Source: Flavobacteriaceae bacterium (GTDB lineage: Bacteria > Bacteroidota > Bacteroidia > Flavobacteriales > Flavobacteriaceae). Taken from it: a stretch of 64,000 nucleotides of DNA. Of this stretch, positions 25,025 through 32,522 are shown piece by piece. The position numbers and the translations under genes were made by a program. Positions within the stretch are counted from its first letter, which is position 1. The number at the start of each line of letters is the position of its first letter. Location of the stretch: positions 186,001 through 250,000 of the forward strand of contig JABABD010000005.1 in the NCBI GenBank assembly GCA_014238425.1, given 5' to 3'. The notes below the pieces were generated by a model, which had not been told where the DNA came from, did not search any database, and was given only the letters and a program-made list of their open reading frames with translations.

Positions 25025-25986
25025 TAGCCTTTATAATTAAGTCAATTGTTTGTTCGGCATTATTATATGCTGTTTATGTTATTTTCTTGGAAAAGCAAAA
25101 AATGCATCAGTTTAATCGATTTTACTTGCTTAGTATTCCTATATTTTCAATAGTCCTGCCAAATTTGGTAATACACACAGAATCTGAAGTTATTTCGCCG
25201 TTAAATTATATATCTAATGTGGCACTCGATTCTTTCCAGTTGGTGGATTATATGAACTATATCATAGGAGTTTATACGATAGTGGTGGTGGTATTATCAT
25301 ATAGATTTTTGATTGTTCTACAATCTGTTCTTAGGACTATTAAAGAAAACCCTAAAATTAACTACAATACCAGCACCATTGTGTTATTAAAGGAAAACAT
25401 ACTACCTCATACTTTTTTAGGATATGTTTTTGTAAATAAAGAAACGTACGAATCACAAGAGATTGGAGATGAATTATTAACACATGAACTTACGCATGTC
25501 GGGGAAAGGCATACAATTGATATACTTTTAGTTGAATTGTTCCATATTATTTTTTGGTTCAACCCAATAGTAGTTTTGTTAAAAAAGTCCATTCGATTAA
25601 ATCACGAATTCATCGCGGATGATGCTGTTATAAACACGTTTGAAGACACCATCGAATATCAGCATATTCTGTTGACCTTAGCCACATGGGATAATAGTAA
25701 TGGTTTAACAAGTAATTTGAATTATTCACTTACTAAAAAGAGGTTTTCAATGATGGTCAAAAAAAGCTCTAATCTTAGAATGAATATAACGCGTTTTTCA
25801 ATAATCCCTATTTTGATGCTATTTGTTTTTTTATTTGCTAATACAAGCGTTTCTGAAGAGCATAAAGGAGGAGAGCATGGCTACGAAAATGCTGTTTTAG
25901 ATGAGGAGGAAAGAAATCATCATGAAATTGAAGGTTCTAATGAAAGCCATGGAAATGAAAATCGGAACTTGGAACATAATGATTAG
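25021..25986 (+). CDS. BlaR1-like M56 membrane metalloprotease with His-rich tail, no penicillin-binding domain
   Basis: 321 residues. Four to five membrane helices (about 1-22, 36-52, 78-100, 168-188, 257-274) surround the zinc protease site HELTH at 155-159, with Glu196 in NHEFIADD as the likely third ligand. BlaR1 and MecR1 carry a C-terminal penicillin-binding sensor of about 250 residues; here it is replaced by about 47 extracytoplasmic residues with six histidines and many acidic residues (EEHKGGEHGYEN, RNHHEIEG, LEHND). This argues for metal or another cationic signal instead of a beta-lactam. The tail matches the His/Glu-rich composition of the lipoprotein encoded next. Activation should lead to cleavage of the BlaI-type partner (known of the family, inferred here). 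Confidence 0.85.
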   Translation: MIAFIIKSIVCSALLYAVYVIFLEKQKMHQFNRFYLLSIPIFSIVLPNLVIHTESEVISPLNYISNVALDSFQLVDYMNYIIGVYTIVVVVLSYRFLIVLQSVLRTIKENPKINYNTSTIVLLKENILPHTFLGYVFVNKETYESQEIGDELLTHELTHVGERHTIDILLVELFHIIFWFNPIVVLLKKSIRLNHEFIADDAVINTFEDTIEYQHILLTLATWDNSNGLTSNLNYSLTKKRFSMMVKKSSNLRMNITRFSIIPILMLFVFLFANTSVSEEHKGGEHGYENAVLDEEERNHHEIEGSNESHGNENRNLEHND

Positions 25987-26139
25987 GGCATCTTAATTGT
26001 TTCTTACTCATCAAAAATTATTTTATATCTTCTTTTTTAAATGCAATCTCTTTATTATTCTCAGATCGACCTTGATCTTATCTTTTTGTGGTAGTTGCAT
26101 CTGTTTATACAATTGTTAGTTAAGTTTTAGTTAAATAAT

Positions 26140-26185
26140 GTTCTATATTTGTAGAACAAAAATATATATTCTATATTTGTAGAAC
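26140..26185 (+). promoter_or_regulatory. Paired operators overlapping a Bacteroidetes promoter
   Basis: GTTCTATATTTGTAGAAC at 26140-26157 and ATTCTATATTTGTAGAAC at 26168-26185, 28 bp apart. The second palindrome contains TATATTTG (26172-26179), a match to the -7 consensus TAnnTTTG, and the first contains TTTG at 26148-26151, 20 bp upstream of it, a good -33 element. The operator pair therefore appears to be the promoter itself, so repressor binding would block RNA polymerase. It lies 31 bp before the start of the His-rich lipoprotein gene. Confidence 0.8.
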
Positions 26186-26215
26186 AAAATTCAATATTAA
26201 CTAAAAAGAAACGAA

Positions 26216-26881
26216 ATGACTAAAAAATTTAATACGTTCAGAATTCCGAGAAAAACTTTGTTGATGTCACTAATGATGTGTGGCCTATTTCTTTGTTCGT
26301 GCAAGTCCAATGCTCAAGAGCATAAAGAAAAAGAAAGAACACATAAAGAAGGGGCCGGACATGACAGAGATGGTGAAGGTCATGGTAAAGAAGTAAAAGG
26401 TCATGACAATGATTCTAGACATAAGATGTCCAAAGAAAGAGGTGAGCACCTAGAAGGTGAACGTGGTGAACATAATAGAGACACTGGCGAAAGTCGAGAA
26501 GGAGAAGAAGACGGAACTCAATTTAGTTTGAACGATACTTATAATGTAACCAAACACGGTGTGCAATTAATATTGAAGTACGACAGATCGAGCAATGCTT
26601 TTAAAGGCTATATGTTAAATACTACAGTTAAAAACATTGAACGCGCAAGAGTTGAAGTTCATTTGTCCAATGGTACTGAACTGGGTCCAACCAAGGCAAT
26701 AACTTTGGCGCCTAAAATGAAACAGGAAGTTGTGCTCAAAGCAACGGATAAGCCTTTTAAATCTTGGTCAACACATGCCGAAGTTGGTAATAATGAACAT
26801 GGTCATGAGTCAGAAATGAGAGAAGGTCATTCTAAAAGGGAAAAGGGAGAACATGGAGGTGACAAAAAGGATAATCAATAA
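26216..26881 (+). CDS. His/Glu-rich lipoprotein with FxLYD-like domain (BlaI regulon member 1)
   Basis: 221 residues. A lipoprotein signal ends at LFLCSC (Cys29). Residues about 35-100 are low complexity and rich in His, Glu, Lys, Gly and Asp (blocks such as EHKEKERTHKEG, GHDRDGEGHGK), and a second such tail closes the protein. Between them lies a compact beta domain of about 85 residues (FSLNDTYNVTKHGVQLIL, VEVHLSNGTELGPTKAI, THAEVG) shared with the next two lipoproteins. The His-rich arms could bind metal at the cell surface; the beta domain resembles FxLYD-type modules only loosely. Expression is probably set by the paired operators just upstream. Confidence 0.78.
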   Translation: MTKKFNTFRIPRKTLLMSLMMCGLFLCSCKSNAQEHKEKERTHKEGAGHDRDGEGHGKEVKGHDNDSRHKMSKERGEHLEGERGEHNRDTGESREGEEDGTQFSLNDTYNVTKHGVQLILKYDRSSNAFKGYMLNTTVKNIERARVEVHLSNGTELGPTKAITLAPKMKQEVVLKATDKPFKSWSTHAEVGNNEHGHESEMREGHSKREKGEHGGDKKDNQ

Positions 26882-26905
26882 TTTATTTAGAACGAAAACA
26901 GTATC

Positions 26906-27325
26906 ATGAAAAAAGCAGTTTTAATTTTAGCACTAATTATGATAGCCTTTTGTTGCTCAAAAGAAGGAGGAGAAGGGTCAGAGGGACCTGAAGGAGGCAA
27001 TGAAGGTGGCAATGAGTCAGGCATGCTCTGGGGAATCAATGATACAGCAGACGAGATAGTAAATGGTATTCATCTAATTTTGACTTATGATGCCACGACA
27101 TCATCCTTTATTGGAACCCTAGAAAACATAAATACAAATAGAGTGCCTCAAGTGAGAGTAGAAGTTCATGTATTTGATGCCAATAACAATAGCACAGAAT
27201 TCGGACCGACAACTCCAATTGATATGGATCCTGGAGAAATGAGGGATGTCACCTTGACCATAACCGGTGGAACAACCTTTATACAGTTTAATATGCATCC
27301 AGAGGTTGGTGGATCTGGGTCTTGA
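26906..27325 (+). CDS. Small lipoprotein with FxLYD-like domain (BlaI regulon member 2)
   Basis: 139 residues. Lipoprotein signal ending MIAFCC, a short Gly/Glu-rich linker (GGEGSEGPEGGNEGG), then the same beta domain as its neighbours (WGINDTADEIVNGIHLIL, VRVEVHVFDANNN, FNMHPEVGG). It follows the His-rich lipoprotein gene by 24 bp and probably shares its promoter, and a hairpin terminator follows. It lacks the His-rich arms. The similarity to the third member is high across the domain (STEFGPT, HPEVG), so the three genes arose by duplication. Confidence 0.78.
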   Translation: MKKAVLILALIMIAFCCSKEGGEGSEGPEGGNEGGNESGMLWGINDTADEIVNGIHLILTYDATTSSFIGTLENINTNRVPQVRVEVHVFDANNNSTEFGPTTPIDMDPGEMRDVTLTITGGTTFIQFNMHPEVGGSGS

Positions 27326-27354
27326 TTAATAGCTATTTCATAACACTACATTTT

Positions 27355-27384
27355 AAGCCGAGATTATTTTTCTCGGCTTTTATA
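27355..27384 (+). terminator. Hairpin terminator after the second lipoprotein gene
   Basis: Perfect 8-bp arms AAGCCGAG and CTCGGCTT around a 9-base loop, followed by TTTAT. It closes the 26216-27325 transcript. Confidence 0.75.
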
Positions 27385-27437
27385 TACCACAATCATTAGT
27401 TTTTAGCTATAAGTTAAATGCATGTTAAAATTAAAAT

Positions 27438-27482
27438 GTTCTACACTTTTAGAACAAAAATAACGTTCTATATGCGTAGAAC
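27438..27482 (+). promoter_or_regulatory. Paired operators upstream of the third lipoprotein gene
   Basis: GTTCTACACTTTTAGAAC at 27438-27455 and GTTCTATATGCGTAGAAC at 27465-27482, 27 bp apart, matching the pairs before the repressor gene and the first lipoprotein gene. The gene starts 81 bp further on, so this leader is longer than at the other two sites. Confidence 0.78.
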
Positions 27483-27563
27483 AAAATATCAAAATAAACG
27501 AACTGGCCAATGAATTAAAATTACTTGTTTATCAATTTTACAAACCTTTAAATTTTATTTATT

Positions 27564-28037
27564 ATGAAGAAGACAATTTTAATTTTTACAATGCTCTTGA
27601 CATTATCTCTTATCTCAGTTTCTTGCTCAAAAGACAGTACTGGAGAATCTGGATCGGAAGGACCCGAAGGAACGGAGCAAGGTAATGGAGAAGGTGCAGA
27701 AGGTGGAAGTGAGCAGGGCGAATCTGGTATGCGATGGGGAATTAACCAAACTGCTGATGAGGTTATTAATGGTATCCATGCCATTATTACTTATAATGCA
27801 GCTGCTAATGCTTTTGAAGGAACATTTGAAAACTTAAACTCAAATGTTGCTCAACAAACAAGGTTAGAGACTCATGTTTTTGATGCTAATGGGAATAGTA
27901 CAGAATTTGGACCGACTCCAGGAGTTGATATGCAACCTGGAGAAATACGAAATATTACTTTATCAATTACAACTGGAGCAAATTTTGTAGAATTTACAAT
28001 GCATCCAGAAGTTGGTACTGCTGGAAGTGGTGGTTAA
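27564..28037 (+). CDS. Small lipoprotein with FxLYD-like domain (BlaI regulon member 3)
   Basis: 157 residues. Lipoprotein signal ending LISVSC (Cys21), a Gly/Glu/Ser linker (GSEGPEGTEQGNGEGAEG), then the shared beta domain (WGINQTADEVINGIHAII, TRLETHVFDANGNSTEFG, FTMHPEVG). It has its own operator pair and is followed by a bidirectional terminator shared with arsM. Function unknown. The conserved terminal HPEVG with its histidine, present in members 2 and 3 and as HAEVG in member 1, could be a metal ligand (inference). Confidence 0.78.
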   Translation: MKKTILIFTMLLTLSLISVSCSKDSTGESGSEGPEGTEQGNGEGAEGGSEQGESGMRWGINQTADEVINGIHAIITYNAAANAFEGTFENLNSNVAQQTRLETHVFDANGNSTEFGPTPGVDMQPGEIRNITLSITTGANFVEFTMHPEVGTAGSGG

Positions 28038-28061
28038 TTGTGTTTTACTTTGTGTTAGTTC

Positions 28062-28097
28062 AAAAGGGCTGGAATTAATTTTAATTCTAGCCCTTTT
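28062..28097. terminator. Bidirectional terminator between lipoprotein gene and arsM
   Basis: Arms AAAAGGGCTGGAATTAA and TTAATTCTAGCCCTTTT pair with one mismatch, with A- and T-runs at both outer edges, so it can stop transcripts arriving from either side (stops at 28037 and 28115). Confidence 0.85.
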
Positions 28098-28114
28098 ATA
28101 TTTTCAACTTTTAA

Positions 28115-29086
28115 TTAACAGCAACCACCACCATCATAATGATATGTGGAATCACTAATAAATATATCATCTCTGTTGAGTGCCGCTAAAGTCCCAGCAG
28201 TTTTATCGCAAACCGCTAAAGGTTGATTCTTTAATAAGATATGCCCAGCATTATCGTCAACATAATCGTCATCACCAAAGTAAATGGCTGCTTTTCCTGT
28301 AAATACACAAGGTCCATCTGCAGGCATAGGATCTTTAATTGCAGCGACTTCAATAGATTCTATATAGATTAATTCATCAGTATCATAATTCTTAGTATCA
28401 AGGATTCTGTATGGCTTTCGAGCACGAATTTCTATGGTGCCGAAACCAGCATCTGTTAACATTTTTACATATTCGGCTATTGGCAAACTTCCGCTTAAAC
28501 ATAAAGCACGTAGCCTATCGTCATTACGAAGATTGTCGTTCATTGGCTGCTCGCACGTAGGGTCGCTCATAACCAATCGGCCATGTGGCTTTAAAACCCG
28601 ATACATTTCTGCAATAGCTTTCTTTAAATCTTCAGCTTTAAATATGTTAAACAAGCAATTTTGAGCTGCGACATCAATGCTATTGTCTTCAACTGGAAGA
28701 TTCATGGCATCTCCTTTTTTAAGGTCAACAAAATCACTCTTAAACCATGGGTTTTGTTTTTCAGCTTCTTTGAAGTTCTGACGAGATGCTTCCAGCATTT
28801 CATCAACTACATCTACACCAATCACGCCTTCTTTTTGACGATTAAAATAAGCAAATTGCAATAGTTCCATGCCACCACCAACACCAACATATAGCATTTT
28901 TGGATTATTAGTTAGGTCCCTAGCATGAACAGTGCTTCCACATCCATAGTTCATTTCTTGCATTATTTTCGGGATTTTCAAACCAGGTAATTCCCATATA
29001 GGGTTGGTTGTACAGCATAATCCAACATCTGGAGTTAATGCCGCTTCTTTATATAAATCGTGAGTTGCTTCTAAGTAATTACTCAT
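28115..29086 (-). CDS. arsM: Arsenosugar biosynthesis arsenite methyltransferase (ArsM-type)
   Basis: 323 residues. A SAM-dependent methyltransferase fold is seen in MLYVGVGGGMELL and GVIGVDVVDEMLE; cysteines that would bind As(III) are the N-terminal pair VGLCCTT (Cys24-25), others in the domain, and a terminal GGGCC. The start MSNYLEATHDLYKEAALTPDVG matches the ArsM subgroup of arsenosugar clusters. It methylates arsenite as the first step to dimethylarsinoyl compounds. It is the last gene of the minus-strand operon that begins at 32452; the gap to the PNP gene is one base. A fragment of its 3' end is found at 24462-24540. Confidence 0.9.
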   Translation of the reverse strand: MSNYLEATHDLYKEAALTPDVGLCCTTNPIWELPGLKIPKIMQEMNYGCGSTVHARDLTNNPKMLYVGVGGGMELLQFAYFNRQKEGVIGVDVVDEMLEASRQNFKEAEKQNPWFKSDFVDLKKGDAMNLPVEDNSIDVAAQNCLFNIFKAEDLKKAIAEMYRVLKPHGRLVMSDPTCEQPMNDNLRNDDRLRALCLSGSLPIAEYVKMLTDAGFGTIEIRARKPYRILDTKNYDTDELIYIESIEVAAIKDPMPADGPCVFTGKAAIYFGDDDYVDDNAGHILLKNQPLAVCDKTAGTLAALNRDDIFISDSTYHYDGGGCC

Positions 29087-29087
29087 A

Positions 29088-29900
29088 TTATAGGGTCTTA
29101 ATTAGTTCTTTAAAAATAGTAATCATATGTGGTTCCGCCTTACCGGCCATTGCAATAATTTCTGGTATGTCAACAGGCTTTAAGTTATCTGGGTCGCATT
29201 CATCAGTCAAAACTGACACGGCAACTACAGATAATTTTAAATGATTAGCTACTATGATCTCAGGAACAGTACTCATACCTACGGCATCTGCTCCAATTAT
29301 TTTAAGCATTCTATATTCAGCACGTGTTTCTAATTGTGGGCCAACTACCGATGCGTAAACACCTTTATGTAATCTAATGTTGTTTTGTTTTGCAATGTTT
29401 TCAATAGCTGAATTGGTTTTGGAATCGTACGGTGCGCTCATATCAGTAAAACGTTCTCCTAGATCTTCGACCCCTTTAAATGCTAGTGGAGAACTTCCTT
29501 GTAGGTTAATATGATCCTCAATAAGCATGAGCTCTCCCTTTTTAAAATTTAGATTGATAGCTCCAGAAGCATTAGAAACTAATAAGGTTTTAATCCCTAA
29601 TTGATGCATGACTCTTACAGGGTATGTAACATCTTGTAATGTATACCCTTCATATAAATGAAAGCGACCTTGCATAACAATTACTTTTTTACCTGACAAT
29701 ACTCCATAAATAAGTTTCCCTTTGTGAAACTCTACTGTGGCTGTTGGAAAGTTGGGAATGTGATTATAACTCACCTCAGAAATAATATCGACATCATTAA
29801 TAAGTGTGCCAAGTCCAGTACCGAGAATAATTCCTATTTCTGGATTTTCAAAACCTTTGGATTGTAGGTATTCAGAAGTTTCTTTTATATGTTTTATCAT
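29088..29900 (-). CDS. Purine-nucleoside phosphorylase of the arsenosugar cluster
   Basis: 270 residues, the usual size of trimeric (class I) PNP. Motifs: IILGTGLGTLINDV at the start, VSNASGAINLNFKKGEL, GPQLETRAEYRMLKIIGADAVGMSTVPE. It cleaves purine nucleosides with phosphate. In this cluster it would act on adenosine bound to the arsenic moiety made by ArsS, releasing adenine and a ribose derivative that the TIGR04282/TIGR04283 transferases can use (known cluster logic, inferred for this strain). A separate housekeeping role in purine salvage is possible. Confidence 0.92.
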   Translation of the reverse strand: MIKHIKETSEYLQSKGFENPEIGIILGTGLGTLINDVDIISEVSYNHIPNFPTATVEFHKGKLIYGVLSGKKVIVMQGRFHLYEGYTLQDVTYPVRVMHQLGIKTLLVSNASGAINLNFKKGELMLIEDHINLQGSSPLAFKGVEDLGERFTDMSAPYDSKTNSAIENIAKQNNIRLHKGVYASVVGPQLETRAEYRMLKIIGADAVGMSTVPEIIVANHLKLSVVAVSVLTDECDPDNLKPVDIPEIIAMAGKAEPHMITIFKELIKTL

Positions 29901-29909
29901 TAAGTTGGT

Positions 29910-30515
29910 TTAATTATTAATAAGCGCTTTTAAAGCGTCAAATTGTTTTAAGTCGTCAAAAGTATCTATATCATTTCTCTCTTCTAAAAGCATATACTTT
30001 TCGTTGACCAAGTTAACTAATGTATCATTTAAAACGGAATCCGTACCCCATTTTTTATTTTGAAATAATTCAGGAATCATTTTTGTTAAACCAAGGAGGT
30101 AATAACCTCCATCTTCTGCAGGTCCAACAATCGTATCGTTTGATTCTAACCGTTCAAAGGCATTTTCCAAGTCAGATTGGTCTAGGTCAAACATGTCAGA
30201 ACCAATAATAATAATATTTTTGAATCCGTTCTTGAATCCATTGGCAAAAGCGGACATCATACGTTCTCCCAAATCATTTCCTAATTGCTGTTTCTTAGTG
30301 TAGAAGTCATTCGACCACATATCCTTATCCCTGATCTTAACTGAGTAATGTACTTCTTTAGTTAGATTTAAGTCTTTGGAGATATTGACCGTATGTTGAA
30401 GAAGAAACTGATAAACCTCAAGTGCTTTTTGATTACCTATGCCAGCCGCTAACCGTGTCTTGACTTTACCCAATTCTGGATTGCGGGTAAATATAATGAG
30501 TAAGTTATCCTTCAT
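29910..30515 (-). CDS. TIGR04282-type arsenosugar biosynthesis transferase
   Basis: 201 residues from the ATG at 30515, which overlaps the stop of the rhodanese gene (TGATG); the open frame extends further but into that gene. Features of the nucleotidyl/glycosyl transferase group are LLIIFTRNPELGKVKTRL at the start, NIIIIGSDMFDL (DxD-like region) and GPAEDGGYYLLGL. It resembles CobA/MobA-type GT-A folds and is one of two transferases of the arsenosugar set, the other being at 18565-19353. It lies between the rhodanese-like and PNP genes in one operon. Confidence 0.88.
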   Translation of the reverse strand: MKDNLLIIFTRNPELGKVKTRLAAGIGNQKALEVYQFLLQHTVNISKDLNLTKEVHYSVKIRDKDMWSNDFYTKKQQLGNDLGERMMSAFANGFKNGFKNIIIIGSDMFDLDQSDLENAFERLESNDTIVGPAEDGGYYLLGLTKMIPELFQNKKWGTDSVLNDTLVNLVNEKYMLLEERNDIDTFDDLKQFDALKALINN

Positions 30516-31006
30516 CAAAAAACCTTCTTGCCATTGATTAACCATTTGCTCCATTGCTTACTACATGCATGAACACTTTCGGTCTCCCTATTAGTATTGT
30601 CATAAACTGGGAAGTTCTTATTTTTCCATTCGAAGATACCGCCATAAAGATTATAGACATTTTTGTAACCCGCTTTTTTAAGTTTTTCAGCTATATCTTC
30701 GGATCTAACACCAAGTGAACAATACACAACTATTTTTTGGTTCTTGTTCTCAATTTTATCCATAACTGTATTTAACGTGAAATAATCATAACCCACAAAG
30801 ATGGCATTTTTAAGATGGCTTACATCGTATTCAAGCCTTTCACGTGCGTCAAGAATTATAGCTTTGGTCTTAGGCATTGCCAGTTCTTCAACAGACATAT
30901 ACGGAATACTTTCATTATTGAATCTGTCCAATACTTGAGACAAGGTCTCTTGGGAGAAGCCAGATATTGAAAAAAAGACAAATATGTAAAATATTAGATT
31001 TTTCAT
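30515..31006 (-). CDS. Secreted rhodanese-like domain protein of the arsenosugar cluster
   Basis: 163 residues from the ATG at 31006, chosen because it opens a signal peptide (MKNLIFYIFVFFSISGFSQ) and lies one base after the ArsS stop. The rhodanese domain (about 35-145) has the active-site loop VYCSLGVRS with Cys96. Rhodanese domains move sulfur or bind anions such as arsenate. In this operon it could bind an arsenical, or supply sulfur for a thio-arsenosugar; neither is proven. Its stop overlaps the next start. Confidence 0.85.
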   Translation of the reverse strand: MKNLIFYIFVFFSISGFSQETLSQVLDRFNNESIPYMSVEELAMPKTKAIILDARERLEYDVSHLKNAIFVGYDYFTLNTVMDKIENKNQKIVVYCSLGVRSEDIAEKLKKAGYKNVYNLYGGIFEWKNKNFPVYDNTNRETESVHACSKQWSKWLINGKKVF

Positions 31007-31007
31007 G

Positions 31008-32063
31008 TTATGCAACAACGCCCTGACAGCTACTCCCTGCACCAGCAGTACAGCCATAACAATGTTGAGATATTACAATATTTCGACCTTCTAATAATTC
31101 TTCATTAAATTCTGAAATGTGTCTAGCTTTACTATTGACTGGGAGCTTTAGCATTTGATTGAAATCGCAGTCATATAAATAACCATCCCAGCTAATAGAT
31201 AATGTATTGATACACATAACGTTTGCGACAGCCGCTGGATTATACGCCTCCACTAGAGCATACATATAATCTTCATAATTTTCTGAGGCTATTAAATAAT
31301 CTAGAAAACGAGCTATAGGAAGGTTGGTAATAGCGAATAGACTATGAAACTGGATATTGAAATCTTCCAAAAGTGCCTTTTTAAAATCCTTTTCCATAGA
31401 CATCTGATCACCTGGTAAAAATGCACCCGAAGGATTATAAACCAAATCTAAACGTAAATCGCTATCTGGCATACCATAACCAACTGCATTTAATTCTTGA
31501 AGTGCTTTTATCGATTTGTCAAAAACGCCATCTCCACGCTGTTTGTCTGTTTTTCCGCGAGTCCAATGTGGCATGGAGCTCACAACGTGTACATTATGTT
31601 TTTTAAAGAATTCGGGTAAATCGTAATATTTTTTATTGGCACGAATAATCGTTAGATTAGAGCGTACTATAAAATCTTTAATACCGACTTTCGCGGCCTC
31701 TTCAACAAACCATCGAAAATCAGGATTCATTTCGGGGGCACCACCTGTTAAATCTAGCGTGTGAGCACCCGAATTTTTGATAACTTCTAAACACTGTTTC
31801 ATTGTGTTGCGTGTCATTATTTCCTTTCGGTCAGGACCTGCATCCACATGACAGTGCTCACAAACTTGGTTACACATATAACCAACATTAATTTGTAGTA
31901 TTTCTAATTTTTTAGCTTTTAATGGAAATTGACTCGTTTCAGATATTTTATTCTTGAATGTTGGTAACTCACCATTTTGGAAGATTCCGTTTGAGAGAAT
32001 TTCCAATTGACGATTGGCATTCGCTAATTCATCATTTCTTTTATGTAGGGATTTTGTAGCCAT
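31008..32063 (-). CDS. arsS: Arsenosugar biosynthesis radical SAM protein ArsS
   Basis: 351 residues. The radical SAM cluster motif is CNQVCEHC (Cys64, Cys68, Cys71), and a C-terminal Cys-rich segment (HCYGCTAGAGSSCQG) would hold auxiliary clusters or arsenic. The end AGAGSSCQGVVA and the start region with FPLKAKKLEILQINVGYMC fit ArsS, which uses SAM to place a 5'-deoxyadenosyl group on dimethylarsinous acid. It is second in the operon after the AhpD-like gene and directly precedes the rhodanese gene. Confidence 0.93.
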   Translation of the reverse strand: MATKSLHKRNDELANANRQLEILSNGIFQNGELPTFKNKISETSQFPLKAKKLEILQINVGYMCNQVCEHCHVDAGPDRKEIMTRNTMKQCLEVIKNSGAHTLDLTGGAPEMNPDFRWFVEEAAKVGIKDFIVRSNLTIIRANKKYYDLPEFFKKHNVHVVSSMPHWTRGKTDKQRGDGVFDKSIKALQELNAVGYGMPDSDLRLDLVYNPSGAFLPGDQMSMEKDFKKALLEDFNIQFHSLFAITNLPIARFLDYLIASENYEDYMYALVEAYNPAAVANVMCINTLSISWDGYLYDCDFNQMLKLPVNSKARHISEFNEELLEGRNIVISQHCYGCTAGAGSSCQGVVA

Positions 32064-32116
32064 GTATTCGTTATGAGTATGAGATATCTATAGTAAGACG
32101 CTTCAATTAAAGAAAC

Positions 32117-32452
32117 TTACATCTCTAACTTATTTACTTTGTTCATCATTTGGACAGCATGTACAAGTGTTGCCCCACTTTCTATAGCGGCACCAACATG
32201 TACTGCTTCCATCATTTCTTCTTTAGTAATACCGCGTTGTAAGCCATCCTTACTATAGGCATCAATACAATAAGGGCATTTCACGACGTGAGAAACAGCT
32301 AAGGCAATTAGTGATTTTTCGCGAGCAGTTAACGCACCTTCTTCAAAGACCTTACCGTAATACTCAAAGAATTTTTCTCCAAGTTCTTCACTCCATTCTG
32401 TTATTTTGCCAAATTTTCTGAGATCAGCTGGGTCGTAATATGTTTTTTGCAT
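32117..32452 (-). CDS. Arsenosugar cluster AhpD-like (carboxymuconolactone-decarboxylase fold) protein
   Basis: 111 residues from the ATG at 32452 (MQKTYYDPADLRKFG); the frame is open for 35 residues upstream but those are not protein-like, and the family starts here. The AhpD-type motif CPYC (Cys59, Cys62) with a downstream His (MMEAVHVG) suggests thiol peroxidase or arsenic-binding activity. It matches the arsenosugar-associated peroxidase-like family. It opens the minus-strand arsenosugar operon that runs to 28115. Confidence 0.9.
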   Translation of the reverse strand: MQKTYYDPADLRKFGKITEWSEELGEKFFEYYGKVFEEGALTAREKSLIALAVSHVVKCPYCIDAYSKDGLQRGITKEEMMEAVHVGAAIESGATLVHAVQMMNKVNKLEM

Positions 32453-32522
32453 AACAATGAGTTCTAAAGAATATAAATCTATGTGATTAAGTCGTAAAAC
32501 AACAAAAATACTTAATCTTAAA

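Noticed and set aside
25021..25986. BlaR1 as a beta-lactam sensor
   Set aside because: The penicillin-binding sensor domain (STxK and KTG motifs) is missing, and no beta-lactamase gene is present; only the M56 protease part is kept.
26300..26900. Repeat array or CRISPR in the His-rich gene
   Set aside because: The repeated GARGGH-type codons reflect low-complexity protein sequence; there are no constant repeats with unique spacers here or elsewhere in the window.
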